A stretch of 64,000 bases of DNA, taken from Porphyrobacter sp. (GTDB taxonomy: Bacteria; Pseudomonadota; Alphaproteobacteria; Sphingomonadales; Sphingomonadaceae). Shown here piece by piece: positions 39,061 through 47,121 of the stretch. The notes below the pieces were generated by a model that did not search any database, had not been told where the DNA came from, and saw nothing but the letters and a program-made list of their open reading frames with translations. The translations under genes and the position numbers were made by a program. Numbering within the stretch: the first letter of the stretch is position 1; the number at the start of each line of letters is the position of its first letter. The stretch spans positions 248,001 through 312,000 of the forward strand of contig JAGIBN010000004.1 of assembly GCA_017744315.1 (NCBI GenBank), given 5' to 3'.

Positions 39061-40001
39061 GCCCGGTCCTCTAGCGAGCGGTTTGGCGTGGCGCCAGCGG
39101 GCTCTTTCCTCGCCCCCGAAAGCAGGCTCAGCCCGATTCCCGCCAGGATGAAGACCATGCCGACGAAGTGGAACGGATGGAGCCGCTCGCCCAGCAGCGC
39201 GGCGGAGAGGAACGCGCCGAACAGCGGCATCAGCGTGATGGCCTGCCCCGCCTTCGCCGGACCGACCACGCCGGTGGCCTGGTTGTAGATGAAATAGGAC
39301 AGCAGCGACGGCAGCAGGGCGACGTAGAGGAACGCGCCCACGATGTGCGGGCTCCAGGCGATGGTCCGGCCGGACTGCCACTCGAGCGCTGCCGGGACCG
39401 CCATGGTCACCATGGCGATGAAGAAGGTCACCGCGATAAAGCTCACCGGCGAGATCGGCGGACGCAGCCGCAGGAACACGGTGTAGACCGACCACACCAC
39501 CACCGAGCACAGGATCAGCGCATCGCCCTTGCCGAAGTGCAGCCGCAGCGCGGCTGACGCGTCGCCCTCGAACACAATGACGAGCACGCCGAGCATCGAG
39601 GCGGTTACGCCGATAATCTGCCACCAGCCGGGCCTCACGCCGAAGATCAGCCGGTCGAGCAGCACCATCATCGCCGGGGTCGCGGCCTGCAGCAGCAGAG
39701 CGTTAGTGGCGGTGGTGTATTGCAGGCCCGAATAGAGGAACGCGTTGAACGCCGCGACGCCGACAAGGCCGAGGAACAGCAGCGCCTTCCAGCCCTTCAC
39801 GATCTCGGGCCAGTCGCGTTTGAGCGGACCGATGGCGAACGGAGCGACGGCAAGGCAAGCGCCGGTCCAGCGGATGAAGGCCAGGGTGAAGGGAGCCACT
39901 TCGCCGCGTACCCCACGGGCAACGATCGAGTTTCCTGCCCAGAGCACCATGACAAGTCCGAGCAGGGCGAAGGCGCGAGCCTGTTTGCGATCGATGGGCA
40001 T
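39057..40001 (-). CDS. EamA/DMT-superfamily transporter
   Basis: The protein (314 residues from ATG 40001) has ten hydrophobic helices in two EamA repeats. The first contains LVMVLWAGNSIVARG and IRWTGACLAVAPFA, and the second contains SYFIYNQATGVVGPAKAGQAITLMPLFGAFLSAALLGE. It is likely an exporter of amino acids or related metabolites; substrate unknown. A GTG at 40022 could add seven residues. It is the first gene of the operon that continues with ubiE and ubiB, and it diverges from mutM with about 75 bases between starts. Confidence 0.9.
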   Translation of the reverse strand: MPIDRKQARAFALLGLVMVLWAGNSIVARGVRGEVAPFTLAFIRWTGACLAVAPFAIGPLKRDWPEIVKGWKALLFLGLVGVAAFNAFLYSGLQYTTATNALLLQAATPAMMVLLDRLIFGVRPGWWQIIGVTASMLGVLVIVFEGDASAALRLHFGKGDALILCSVVVWSVYTVFLRLRPPISPVSFIAVTFFIAMVTMAVPAALEWQSGRTIAWSPHIVGAFLYVALLPSLLSYFIYNQATGVVGPAKAGQAITLMPLFGAFLSAALLGERLHPFHFVGMVFILAGIGLSLLSGARKEPAGATPNRSLEDRA

Positions 40002-40075
40002 GGCGCGCGCTTTAGTCAGCACCGCAGCGCTTGGCGATGACAGAGTGCGGCGGGATCGCTAGGTATCTTCCGCAA

Positions 40076-40891
40076 ATGCCCGAACTTCCCGAAGTCGAAA
40101 CCACCGTCCGCGGTCTCGCCCGCTTCCTCGACGGCGCCCGGATCGAGCGCGTCGCGCTCAACCGGCCCGACATGCGCTTTCCGTTCCCCGAGGGGCTGGT
40201 GCAGTCGCTCGCCGGGGCGCGGGTGACCGGCATGGGGCGGCGCGCGAAGTACGGCCTGATCCACACCGATCGCGGGACCACGCTGGTATTCCACCTCGGC
40301 ATGAGCGGTCGCTGGCGAATCGATCCCGCGGAGCCGGCAAAGCACGACCATCTCGTCCTCGAAACAAGCGACCATAGCTTCGCGCTTAATGACGCGCGCC
40401 GGTTCGGGTTTGTCGACCTCGTAGATACCGAGGCGCTCGAACGCTGGCCGGCCTTTGCGGCGATGGGACCGGAGCCGCTCGGTCCGGGCCTGACGGTCGA
40501 TCACTTGCGCGAGGCCCTGCGCGACCGCACGCAGGCTGTGAAGCTGCTGCTGCTCGATCAGCGGATCGTCGCCGGGCTCGGCAACATCTACGTCTGCGAG
40601 GCGCTGTGGCGCGCCGGGATCGACCCGCGCAAGGCCGGCGGCAAAGTCACGCGCCCGGCGCTGGAGCGGCTTGTCCCGGCGATTCGCGAGGTCCTCGAAC
40701 AATCGATCGAGGACGGCGGCTCCACCCTGCGCGACTACGCCCGCCCTGACGGCGAACTCGGCTACTTCGCCAGCCGCTTCGCCGTGTACGGAAGAGAGGG
40801 AGAGCCCTGCCAACACGAGGACGGCGGCACGATCAAACGCATAGTCCAAGGCGGAAGAAGCACATGGTTCTGCCCCACCTGCCAGAAGTAG
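40076..40891 (+). CDS. mutM: Formamidopyrimidine-DNA glycosylase
   Basis: MutM excises 8-oxoguanine and formamidopyrimidines and nicks the abasic site. The start must be ATG 40076 because the mature N-terminus PELPEVET provides the catalytic Pro and Glu. The 271-residue protein ends with the zinc finger CQHEDGGTIKRIVQGGRSTWFCPTCQK (Cys4). The H2TH helix region has LLDQRIVAGLGNIYVCEALWRAGIDP. It stands alone, divergent from the EamA-ubi operon. Confidence 0.97.
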   Translation: MPELPEVETTVRGLARFLDGARIERVALNRPDMRFPFPEGLVQSLAGARVTGMGRRAKYGLIHTDRGTTLVFHLGMSGRWRIDPAEPAKHDHLVLETSDHSFALNDARRFGFVDLVDTEALERWPAFAAMGPEPLGPGLTVDHLREALRDRTQAVKLLLLDQRIVAGLGNIYVCEALWRAGIDPRKAGGKVTRPALERLVPAIREVLEQSIEDGGSTLRDYARPDGELGYFASRFAVYGREGEPCQHEDGGTIKRIVQGGRSTWFCPTCQK

Positions 40892-41120
40892 CCTTTGGCT
40901 CCGTCGGCGAAGTCGACGGCAAGGCCGAACGGCCGCCCGAGCTTATGCGAGGATAGCCAAGGGGCCGGATGGCCCCGCCGGCGCTTGAGGCGCTATATCC
41001 AGTTGACGATTCGGCACCTCCTCGGTAAGGGCGCCGCTTTCCGGCGGGAAACTGCCGTTTCAGCAATTTTAGACAGAGCTTCCGGCCGCTCCTAAAACGC
41101 GGCCCGATGTAAGGACAAAA

Positions 41121-41381
41121 ATGGCCAATACGCCCCAAGCCCGCAAGCGCATCCGCCGCAACGACAAGCGTGCCGAGATCAACGGTGCGCGCATCAGCCG
41201 CATCCGCAGCTTCGTGAAGAAGGTGGAAACCGCTCTTGAGACTGGCGACAAGGATGCCGCTCAGGTGGCCCTTAAGGCAGCCCAGCCGGAGATGGCTCGT
41301 GGCGTGGCTCGTGGCGTTCTGCACAAGAACACCGTGGCCCGGAAGATGAGCCGCCTCAGCAAGCGAGTCGCGGCTCTCTGA
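41121..41381 (+). CDS. rpsT: 30S ribosomal protein S20
   Basis: S20 binds 16S rRNA in the body of the small subunit. The 86-residue, Lys/Arg-rich protein begins [21 protein letters not shown], as is typical. It ends with the helical [22 protein letters not shown] strong terminator follows. The gene order rpsT-dnaA is conserved in alphaproteobacteria. Confidence 0.97.
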   Translation: MANTPQARKRIRRNDKRAEINGARISRIRSFVKKVETALETGDKDAAQVALKAAQPEMARGVARGVLHKNTVARKMSRLSKRVAAL

Positions 41382-41848
41382 TTCGTCCCGTTTCGGGATT
41401 TATCAAAGAACGAAATTGGAACGGGCCGGCGGGTTTTCCACCGGCCCTTTTTCGCGTCTGCGAGACAGTAAATACTGACTTACTCGAAAGTGCAGGATTT
41501 CTGCCGATTCGCAAAACTGTCACAAGAATCCGGCGCTGATTCAGGGACTTGAACGCAAGGCTGCGGGGTCCACACGAGTCAAGCCGATATATTTCACTTT
41601 TTTTAGATGCGCAGACTTGCGAGCGTCGACGAGGCACGTTCATAACGGCCTTCCGGTTGGCGACTGACTCGTCCAGCCGAACTAATTCGAGATGACGTAC
41701 GGGGGCACTTGCGATTCCGCTGGATTCGCAGGGGGGGCTTTTCTGTGCCCGGCGTCTTTCAGGTGTGAAAAGCCTTTCGGGGAGGGAACGGATCAATGAT
41801 TCGGATGGGACCGCATGCCGGCCGATCAGGGCCTGCCAGAAACGATTC
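41380..41848. promoter_or_regulatory. dnaA upstream region with ten GANTC (CcrM) sites
   Basis: The 480-base gap between rpsT and dnaA has no gene. It contains GANTC at 41380, 41506, 41526, 41538, 41576, 41666, 41713, 41723, 41798 and 41844. At this base composition about 1.5 would be expected. An inverted repeat, GGCTTTTC (41736-41743) and GAAAAGCC (41767-41774), could form a leader hairpin. I see no good DnaA boxes. GANTC is the recognition site of the cell-cycle methylase CcrM, so dnaA expression may depend on methylation state. Confidence 0.7.
41423..41452 (+). terminator. Rho-independent terminator of rpsT
   Basis: The stem GGGCCGG (41423-41429) pairs with CCGGCCC (41441-41447), with the loop CGGGTTTTCCA, followed by TTTTT. 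It separates rpsT from the dnaA control region. Confidence 0.88.
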
Positions 41849-41861
41849 TACTGAGGGGGAT

Positions 41862-43277
41862 ATGGAAGAACAGGAAGCCGTCGATCTCGCAGCGGACTGG
41901 GCTGACATCAGCCAGGGCCTGCGCAAGGATCTGGGCCACCAGCTGTTCAGCCAGTGGATTCGTCCGATTCAGGTCGGCAGCTTCTGCAAGGACACCGGCA
42001 CGCTCCATCTGTTTCTGCCAACCGAGTTTTCGGCGAACTGGGTGCAGGATCGATTCCACGATCGCCTGTCGCTCGCGTGGAAGATTGCCCGCAGCGAAGT
42101 GCGCAACGTCAAGATCGGCGTCCATCCGGGCCGCCGCAAGCTGGCCGACCTCGACTTCCGGGGTGAGGACGGCTTCGGTCACCGCGCCGCCAACGATGGT
42201 GCCCTTGCCGGCGCCCGCGCGATGGAATCGATCGGCGACGACGGGTTTACCTCGTCGGTCGGCCTCGACCCCTCGCTGACTTTCGCGGCTTTCGTCACCG
42301 GCACTACCAACGTGCTGGCCAAGAACGCCGCCGAGCGCATGGCCCAGGCGGAAAAGCCGCAGTTCTCGCCGCTCTACCTCAAGGCCGCCACCGGCCAGGG
42401 CAAGACGCACCTGCTGCACGCGATCGGTCACGCCTATCTCCAGGCTCACCCGCGTGCGCGCATCTTCTACTGCAGCGCCGAGCGTTTCATGGTCGAGTTC
42501 GTCTCGGCCCTGAAGTCGAACGAGATGATCGAGTTCAAGGCGCGCCTGCGCGGCTTCGACCTGCTGCTGGTGGACGACATCCAGTTCATCATCGGCAAGG
42601 CCAGCGCCCAGGAAGAGCTGCTCTACACGATCGATGCATTGCTGGCCGAGGGCAAGCGCCTGGTATTCGCCGCCGACCGCGCGCCGCAAGCGCTCGACGG
42701 TGTCGAGCCGCGCCTGCTCAGCCGCCTGTCGATGGGCCTCGTCGCCGACATCCAGTCGGCCGACATCGAGTTGCGCCGCCTGATCCTGCAGTCGAAGCTG
42801 GTGCGTTTTGCTCCGCTCGACGTGCCGGCGGACGTGATCGAGTTCCTCGCCCGCACGATCAACCGCAACGTGCGCGAGCTCGTTGGCGGCCTCAACAAGC
42901 TGATCGCCTATGCCCAGCTGACCGGGCAGGACGTCTCGCTCCAGCTGGCCGAAGAGCAGCTGACCGACATCCTGTCGGCCAACCGCCGCCGGATCACGAT
43001 CGACGAGATCCAGCGCACGGTCTGCCAGTTCTACCGCATCGATCGCGCCGAAATGTCGAGCAAGCGCCGCGCCCGCGCGGTGGTTCGCCCGCGCCAGGTG
43101 GCGATGTACCTCGCCAAGGTGCTGACGCCGCGCTCATACCCGGAGATCGGCCGCAAGTTCGGCGGCCGCGACCACTCGACCGTGATCCACGCCGTCCGTC
43201 TGATCGAGGATCTGCGCCAGCGCGATTCCGACATGGACGGTGATGTACGCAGCCTGTTGCGCCAGCTCGAGAGCTGA
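41862..43277 (+). CDS. dnaA: Chromosomal replication initiator protein DnaA
   Basis: DnaA binds oriC and opens the duplex. The 471-residue protein has domain I (DISQGLRKDLGHQLFSQWIRPI), a linker, the AAA+ domain and the DNA-binding domain IV with ARAVVRPRQVAMYLAKVLT and IGRKFGGRDHSTVIHAV. Walker B is LLLVDDIQF. Walker A reads AATGQGKT (175-182), with Ala where most DnaA proteins have the first Gly pair. ATG 41862 follows GAGGGGGAT and yields a normal N-terminus; an ATG at 41796 would add 22 unlikely residues. Confidence 0.95.
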   Translation: MEEQEAVDLAADWADISQGLRKDLGHQLFSQWIRPIQVGSFCKDTGTLHLFLPTEFSANWVQDRFHDRLSLAWKIARSEVRNVKIGVHPGRRKLADLDFRGEDGFGHRAANDGALAGARAMESIGDDGFTSSVGLDPSLTFAAFVTGTTNVLAKNAAERMAQAEKPQFSPLYLKAATGQGKTHLLHAIGHAYLQAHPRARIFYCSAERFMVEFVSALKSNEMIEFKARLRGFDLLLVDDIQFIIGKASAQEELLYTIDALLAEGKRLVFAADRAPQALDGVEPRLLSRLSMGLVADIQSADIELRRLILQSKLVRFAPLDVPADVIEFLARTINRNVRELVGGLNKLIAYAQLTGQDVSLQLAEEQLTDILSANRRRITIDEIQRTVCQFYRIDRAEMSSKRRARAVVRPRQVAMYLAKVLTPRSYPEIGRKFGGRDHSTVIHAVRLIEDLRQRDSDMDGDVRSLLRQLES

Positions 43278-43291
43278 GCTTCTGACGGGAG

Positions 43292-43361
43292 GGTGCTTCG
43301 ACAAGCTCAGCGCGAAGGGAGTCTGGATCCTGACTTCGTTCGGCTGAGCTTGCCGAGGTGC
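43292..43361. repeat. Inverted repeat of the CTTCGACAAGCTCAGC type
   Basis: GCTTCGACAAGCTCAGCGCG (from about 43295) is opposed by CGGCTGAGCTTGCCGAGG (about 43340-43357), forming an imperfect long hairpin between dnaA and the moeB-like gene. This sequence type is widely dispersed in proteobacterial intergenic DNA. It may end dnaA transcription. Confidence 0.65.
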
Positions 43362-43384
43362 ATATCCAGCCCTAGCTGCAGGGC

Positions 43385-44152
43385 ATGACACTCCCTCCCG
43401 AACGCCTGGACCGTTTTGCCCGCCATATCGTGCTGCCCGAAATCGGCGGCGTGGGCCAGGCGACGCTGGCAAGCGCGAAAGTCGTTCTCATCGGCGTCGG
43501 CGGAATAGGCTCGCCCGCCTTGCAGTACCTTGCTGGAGCCGGGATCGGCTCGCTAGTGCTGATCGACGACGACACGGTCGATCCCACCAATCTCCAACGC
43601 CAGACGATCTTTCGCGAACACGAAGTCGGCCGGAGCAAGGCGGACCTGGCCGCCGCCTGGGTGCGCGAGTTCGATGCCGCACTCGATGTGCGCTGGGTGA
43701 GCGAGCGGATCACTCCCGCCAATGCCGCCGAACTGATCGCGGGTGCCGACCTCGTGCTCGACGGGTGCGACAACTTCGCGACCCGACTGGCCGTGTCCGA
43801 CGCCTGCGTCGTCGCGGGGATCCCGCTGCTCTCAGCTGCCGTCGGCCGCTTCCAGGGCCAGGTCGGAGCCTTCGCCGGTCACCTGCCGGACCAGGCCTGC
43901 TACCGCTGCTATGTCGGCGACGCTTTCGACGCCGACGACTGCGACACTTGCGCCGAGGACGGCATGCTCGGCGCTATGGCCGGCTGGACCGCGACCTTTG
44001 CCGCACTCCAGGCGATCAGAGTGTTGCTCGCCCGCAGCGGCGGACTGGGCGATCCGCAATGGAGCAAGTTGCACCTGCTCGACGGCCTGACGCCCTCGAT
44101 GCGCACGCTCAACCTGGTAAAGGATCCGGGTTGCCGCGCTTGCGGCCGCTAG
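43385..44152 (+). CDS. moeB: MoeB/ThiF-type adenylyltransferase
   Basis: The 255-residue E1-like enzyme adenylates the C-terminal Gly of a ubiquitin-like sulfur carrier such as MoaD or ThiS. It has the nucleotide-binding LIGVGGIGSPALQYLAGAG (about 35-53), then DDDTVDPTNLQRQTIF and DGCDNFATRLAVSDACV. Zinc-binding pairs CYRC and CRAC are present, and no rhodanese domain is attached. MoeB rather than ThiF is the conventional call for this architecture, but no MoaD or ThiS gene is adjacent, so the pathway is not settled. Its TAG shares a CTAG with the GFA gene. Confidence 0.88.
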   Translation: MTLPPERLDRFARHIVLPEIGGVGQATLASAKVVLIGVGGIGSPALQYLAGAGIGSLVLIDDDTVDPTNLQRQTIFREHEVGRSKADLAAAWVREFDAALDVRWVSERITPANAAELIAGADLVLDGCDNFATRLAVSDACVVAGIPLLSAAVGRFQGQVGAFAGHLPDQACYRCYVGDAFDADDCDTCAEDGMLGAMAGWTATFAALQAIRVLLARSGGLGDPQWSKLHLLDGLTPSMRTLNLVKDPGCRACGR

Positions 44153-44487
44153 TAGCTCGCTCCGTCGATTAGTCGGCGGGGCAAGTCCCGCCACAACGGC
44201 GGATCGAACATGCGCAGGTTCACTCCCATGCGCGGATAGGCCGGATCGGTCGGCGTCCAATGGGTAATGCAGCCGCAGGTCGGGCAATGCCATAGGTCGA
44301 GCGAGCGATCTCCTTGCTGATAGGAGACCTCTTCACCTTCGACCTGCACCGCATCAGGATGGCAGTGATGCCATAGCGCGCCGGTCCGCCGGCAAATCGA
44401 GCAGTTGCACTCGCCGGCGTCGGTCGGCGTCTCGCTCAGGGTCAGATGCACACGCCCGCAGTGACAGCTGCCCTGATGGTCGCTCAT
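44149..44487 (-). CDS. GFA-family (CENP-V/GFA) zinc-binding protein
   Basis: A 112-residue protein with the cysteine pattern of the GFA fold: CHCG near the N-terminus (SCHCGRVHL), CNCSICRR (about 28-35) and CPTCGC (about 68-73), ligating two zinc ions. The family is named after a glutathione-dependent formaldehyde-activating enzyme, though that activity is doubtful for most members. The gene is co-directional and overlaps the sirtuin gene by ATGA. Confidence 0.9.
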   Translation of the reverse strand: MSDHQGSCHCGRVHLTLSETPTDAGECNCSICRRTGALWHHCHPDAVQVEGEEVSYQQGDRSLDLWHCPTCGCITHWTPTDPAYPRMGVNLRMFDPPLWRDLPRRLIDGASY

Positions 44488-45182
44488 CGCAGTACCTCCT
44501 CAACCCAACTCGGCACCAGTTCGCTTGCGGGACCAAGCCGCGTCTCGTCGAACCATTGCGAGCCCTGGCTCCGCTCGAGATTGAGTTCGAGCGCCCGTGC
44601 CCCGTGGCTCTTGGCCTCCTGCACGAACCCCGCCGCCGGATAGACTGCGCCCGAGGTCCCGATCGAGACGAACAGATCCGCGCGCGCCAGGGCGGCGAAG
44701 ATCGCGTCCATCCGGTACGGCATCTCTCCGAACCAGACGATGTCCGGCCGTAGCGCCGCCTCGCCGCACGCGGGGCACGGCGGCTCGTCGAGCAAGGTGC
44801 CGGTCCAGTGATGACGTGCGTCGCAGGCGAGGCACCAGGCCGAGAGCCCCTCCCCATGCATGTGCAGCACCCGCCGCGCCCCTGCGCGTTCGTGGAGGTC
44901 GTCGATGTTCTGGGTGACGATCAGCAGGTCCCCGCCAAACTCGCGGTCAAGCCGCGCCAGAGCCTCGTGCGCAGCATTCGGCTCGGCAGCGAGGATGTTG
45001 GTCCGGCGTTCGTCATAGAACCGCTGCACCAGCTCCGGATCGCGGCGAAAGCCCTGCGGGGTCGCCACGTCCTCGACGCGGTGATCCTCCCACAAGCCGT
45101 CGTCGGCGCGGAACGTCCGCAGCCCGCTCTCGGCGCTAATTCCGGCGCCGGTGAGGATCACGATGTTGCGAATGGCGTCCAT
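44484..45182 (-). CDS. cobB: NAD-dependent protein deacylase (sirtuin, CobB type)
   Basis: A 232-residue sirtuin that removes acyl groups from lysine using NAD. It has GAGISAESGLRTFR (NAD-binding), TQNIDDLHERAG, the catalytic His in VLHMHGEG and a zinc site formed by CLAC and CPAC. The class III Tyr/Arg pair that favours succinyl or malonyl groups may be in RFYDERR. I start at ATG 45182 (MDAIRN); ATG 45191 is also possible. Only 35 bases separate this start from the divergent dapB start. Confidence 0.92.
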   Translation of the reverse strand: MDAIRNIVILTGAGISAESGLRTFRADDGLWEDHRVEDVATPQGFRRDPELVQRFYDERRTNILAAEPNAAHEALARLDREFGGDLLIVTQNIDDLHERAGARRVLHMHGEGLSAWCLACDARHHWTGTLLDEPPCPACGEAALRPDIVWFGEMPYRMDAIFAALARADLFVSIGTSGAVYPAAGFVQEAKSHGARALELNLERSQGSQWFDETRLGPASELVPSWVEEVLR

Positions 45183-45217
45183 TGCTCGCATGAAGCACGC
45201 GCACGAAGGGAGGCGCA

Positions 45218-45946
45218 ATGGCCCGTATTGGCATTATCGGCAGCGACGGACGCATGGGACTGGCACTTACGCGCGCCATCGAGGCGGCCGGTCACGAGGT
45301 TTCCGGCGGTATCGACCGGGGCGGAGACGCAGGCCGCCTGGCCGACCACAGCGACACGCTGGTCGACTTCTCGGCCCCCGCCGCGCTCGAAAACAACCTC
45401 CACGCCGCGGTCGGCGCGGGCATCCCGATCCTCGTCGGTACGACCGGGCTCGGCGAAACGCAGCAGGCGCTGATCGAAAGCGCGGCGCTGGCGGTGCCGG
45501 TGCTGCAGACGGGCAATACCTCGCTCGGCGTCACGCTGCTGGCGCACCTCGTCAGACAGGCGGCCGCGAGCCTCGGGCCAGACTGGGACATCGAGGTGCT
45601 GGAGATGCATCACCGGATGAAGGTCGATGCCCCTTCAGGCACGGCATTGCTGCTCGGCGAAGCGGCGGCTGAGGGCCGCGGGATAGAGCTGGCAGGCAAC
45701 TCGGAACGCGGGCGCGATGGGCACACGGGTGCCAGGCAAGAGGGCGCGATCGGCTTTGCCAGCTTGCGCGGCGGTACCGTGGCGGGCGAGCACTCGGTGA
45801 TCCTCGCAGGGCCGCAGGAGCGGCTGGTCCTGTCTCACAGCGCCGAGGATCGCATGATCTTCGCCCATGGCGCGGTACGCGGAGCCACTTGGCTGATCGG
45901 CCAGCCGGCGGGCCGCTACACCATGGGACAAGTGCTGGGGCTTTGA
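45218..45946 (+). CDS. dapB: 4-hydroxy-tetrahydrodipicolinate reductase
   Basis: DapB makes tetrahydrodipicolinate in lysine and diaminopimelate synthesis. The 242-residue protein has IGIIGSDGRMGLALTRAI (nucleotide binding) and the signature EVLEMHHRMKVDAPSGTAL, with the catalytic His pair and Lys. GAAGGGAGG precedes ATG 45218. nth starts on its stop codon. Confidence 0.96.
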   Translation: MARIGIIGSDGRMGLALTRAIEAAGHEVSGGIDRGGDAGRLADHSDTLVDFSAPAALENNLHAAVGAGIPILVGTTGLGETQQALIESAALAVPVLQTGNTSLGVTLLAHLVRQAAASLGPDWDIEVLEMHHRMKVDAPSGTALLLGEAAAEGRGIELAGNSERGRDGHTGARQEGAIGFASLRGGTVAGEHSVILAGPQERLVLSHSAEDRMIFAHGAVRGATWLIGQPAGRYTMGQVLGL

Positions 45947-46623
45947 CCAAGGACGAGATCTTCGAGTTCTTCCGCCGTCTTGCCGAGGACAATCCGGCGC
46001 CGGAGACCGAGCTCGAATTCGGTAATGTCTATCAACTGCTGGTCGCGGTCGTCTTGTCCGCGCAGGCAACCGACGTGGGCGTCAACAAGGCGACGCGGGC
46101 ACTGTTCCGCGAAGTGAAGACGCCTGCCCAGATGGTCGCTCTGGGCGAAGAAGGCCTCAAGCAGCACATCAAGACCATCGGCCTGTTCAACGCCAAGGCG
46201 AAGAACGTGATCGCGCTGTCGGAAATCCTCGAGCGCGATTTCGGGGGCGAGGTCCCGCAGGACCGCGACACCCTGGTCACCCTCCCCGGCGTCGGCCGCA
46301 AGACCGCCAACGTGGTGATGAACTGCGCTTTCGGGGAGGAGACCTTCGCGGTCGACACCCACGTGTTCCGCGTCTCCAACCGCACCGGGCTCGCCAAGGG
46401 CAAGACGCCCGACCAGGTCGAGGCCAAGCTGGAGAAGCGCGTGCCGCAGCCGTTCCGGCGCCACGCGCATCACTGGCTGATCCTCCACGGCCGCTATATT
46501 TGCAAAGCGCGCCAGCCGGAGTGTTGGCGTTGCGCCGTAATCGACCTATGTTCCTATCGGGATAAGGTGCTCGAGAGGCCCACCGCGAAGAGAAAGCGGG
46601 CAACGATTCCCTCTACTGAATGA
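45943..46623 (+). CDS. nth: Endonuclease III
   Basis: Nth is a DNA glycosylase/AP lyase for oxidised pyrimidines. The start TTG 45943 overlaps the dapB stop (TTGA) and gives the normal N-terminus LTKDEIFEFFRRLAEDNP, 226 residues in all. The HhH motif LPGVGRKTANVVMN contains the catalytic Lys, and the catalytic Asp is in AVDTHVFRVSNRTG. The [4Fe-4S] loop C-x6-C-x2-C-x5-C is complete (CKARQPECWRCAVIDLC). Confidence 0.96.
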   Translation: MTKDEIFEFFRRLAEDNPAPETELEFGNVYQLLVAVVLSAQATDVGVNKATRALFREVKTPAQMVALGEEGLKQHIKTIGLFNAKAKNVIALSEILERDFGGEVPQDRDTLVTLPGVGRKTANVVMNCAFGEETFAVDTHVFRVSNRTGLAKGKTPDQVEAKLEKRVPQPFRRHAHHWLILHGRYICKARQPECWRCAVIDLCSYRDKVLERPTAKRKRATIPSTE

Positions 46624-46665
46624 CCTCCGGCCTGCAGCCGGGGTGCAACAGAGGGAGTATGTGCG

Positions 46666-47121
46666 ATGACCCCCAAGGTAGTCGTACCCGCGCTGGCCTG
46701 CGCGGGATTGCTGTCGCTGGCAGCCTGTACCAACGGAAGCGAACCGGGAAGTACCCCGCAGAGCCGCGCTCCGGCGGTCGAGGTGATTGGCGAGCCGGTC
46801 AACTGCATCAACACCGTGCGCATCCGCAACACCCGGGTGCATGACGACCGCACGATCGATTTCGTGATGTCCGGGCGCGAGATGTTCCGCAACACCCTGC
46901 CCAACCGTTGCCCGGGCCTCGGGTTCGAGCGGCGCTTCGCCTATCAGGGTACCGCCGGGCGCCTCTGCCATACCGACATGATCACCGTGCTGCAGGCCGG
47001 GTCCGCTCGCGGGCCGCGCTGCCGGCTTGGCCGGTTCGTGCCGGTTCGGCTGGTCACGGCAAATGCCGACACTTCGAGCAGTTCCGAGAGTTCGGATCCG
47101 CCCGAGCCGCCGGCCGACTAG
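46666..47121 (+). CDS. Small lipoprotein, DUF6491-like
   Basis: The 151-residue protein has a lipoprotein signal (ALACAGLLSLAAC). A small Cys-containing domain follows: VNCINTVRIRNTRVHDDRTIDF, NRCPGLGFERRFAY and RCRLGRFVPVRLV. This pattern matches what I know as DUF6491, common in sphingomonads, of unknown function. The four Cys of the mature domain probably form two disulfides. The tail is Ser/Pro-rich. Its TAG shares a CTAG with the convergent symporter gene. Confidence 0.78.
   Translation: MTPKVVVPALACAGLLSLAACTNGSEPGSTPQSRAPAVEVIGEPVNCINTVRIRNTRVHDDRTIDFVMSGREMFRNTLPNRCPGLGFERRFAYQGTAGRLCHTDMITVLQAGSARGPRCRLGRFVPVRLVTANADTSSSSESSDPPEPPAD

Noticed and set aside
39061..39624. N-terminal extension of ubiE
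   Set aside because: Frame is Arg-rich and lies inside the EamA gene; the UbiE family starts at the ATG at 39060.
41382..41861. oriC at the dnaA locus
   Set aside because: No convincing TTATCCACA-type boxes or AT-rich unwinding element; alphaproteobacterial origins are often elsewhere.
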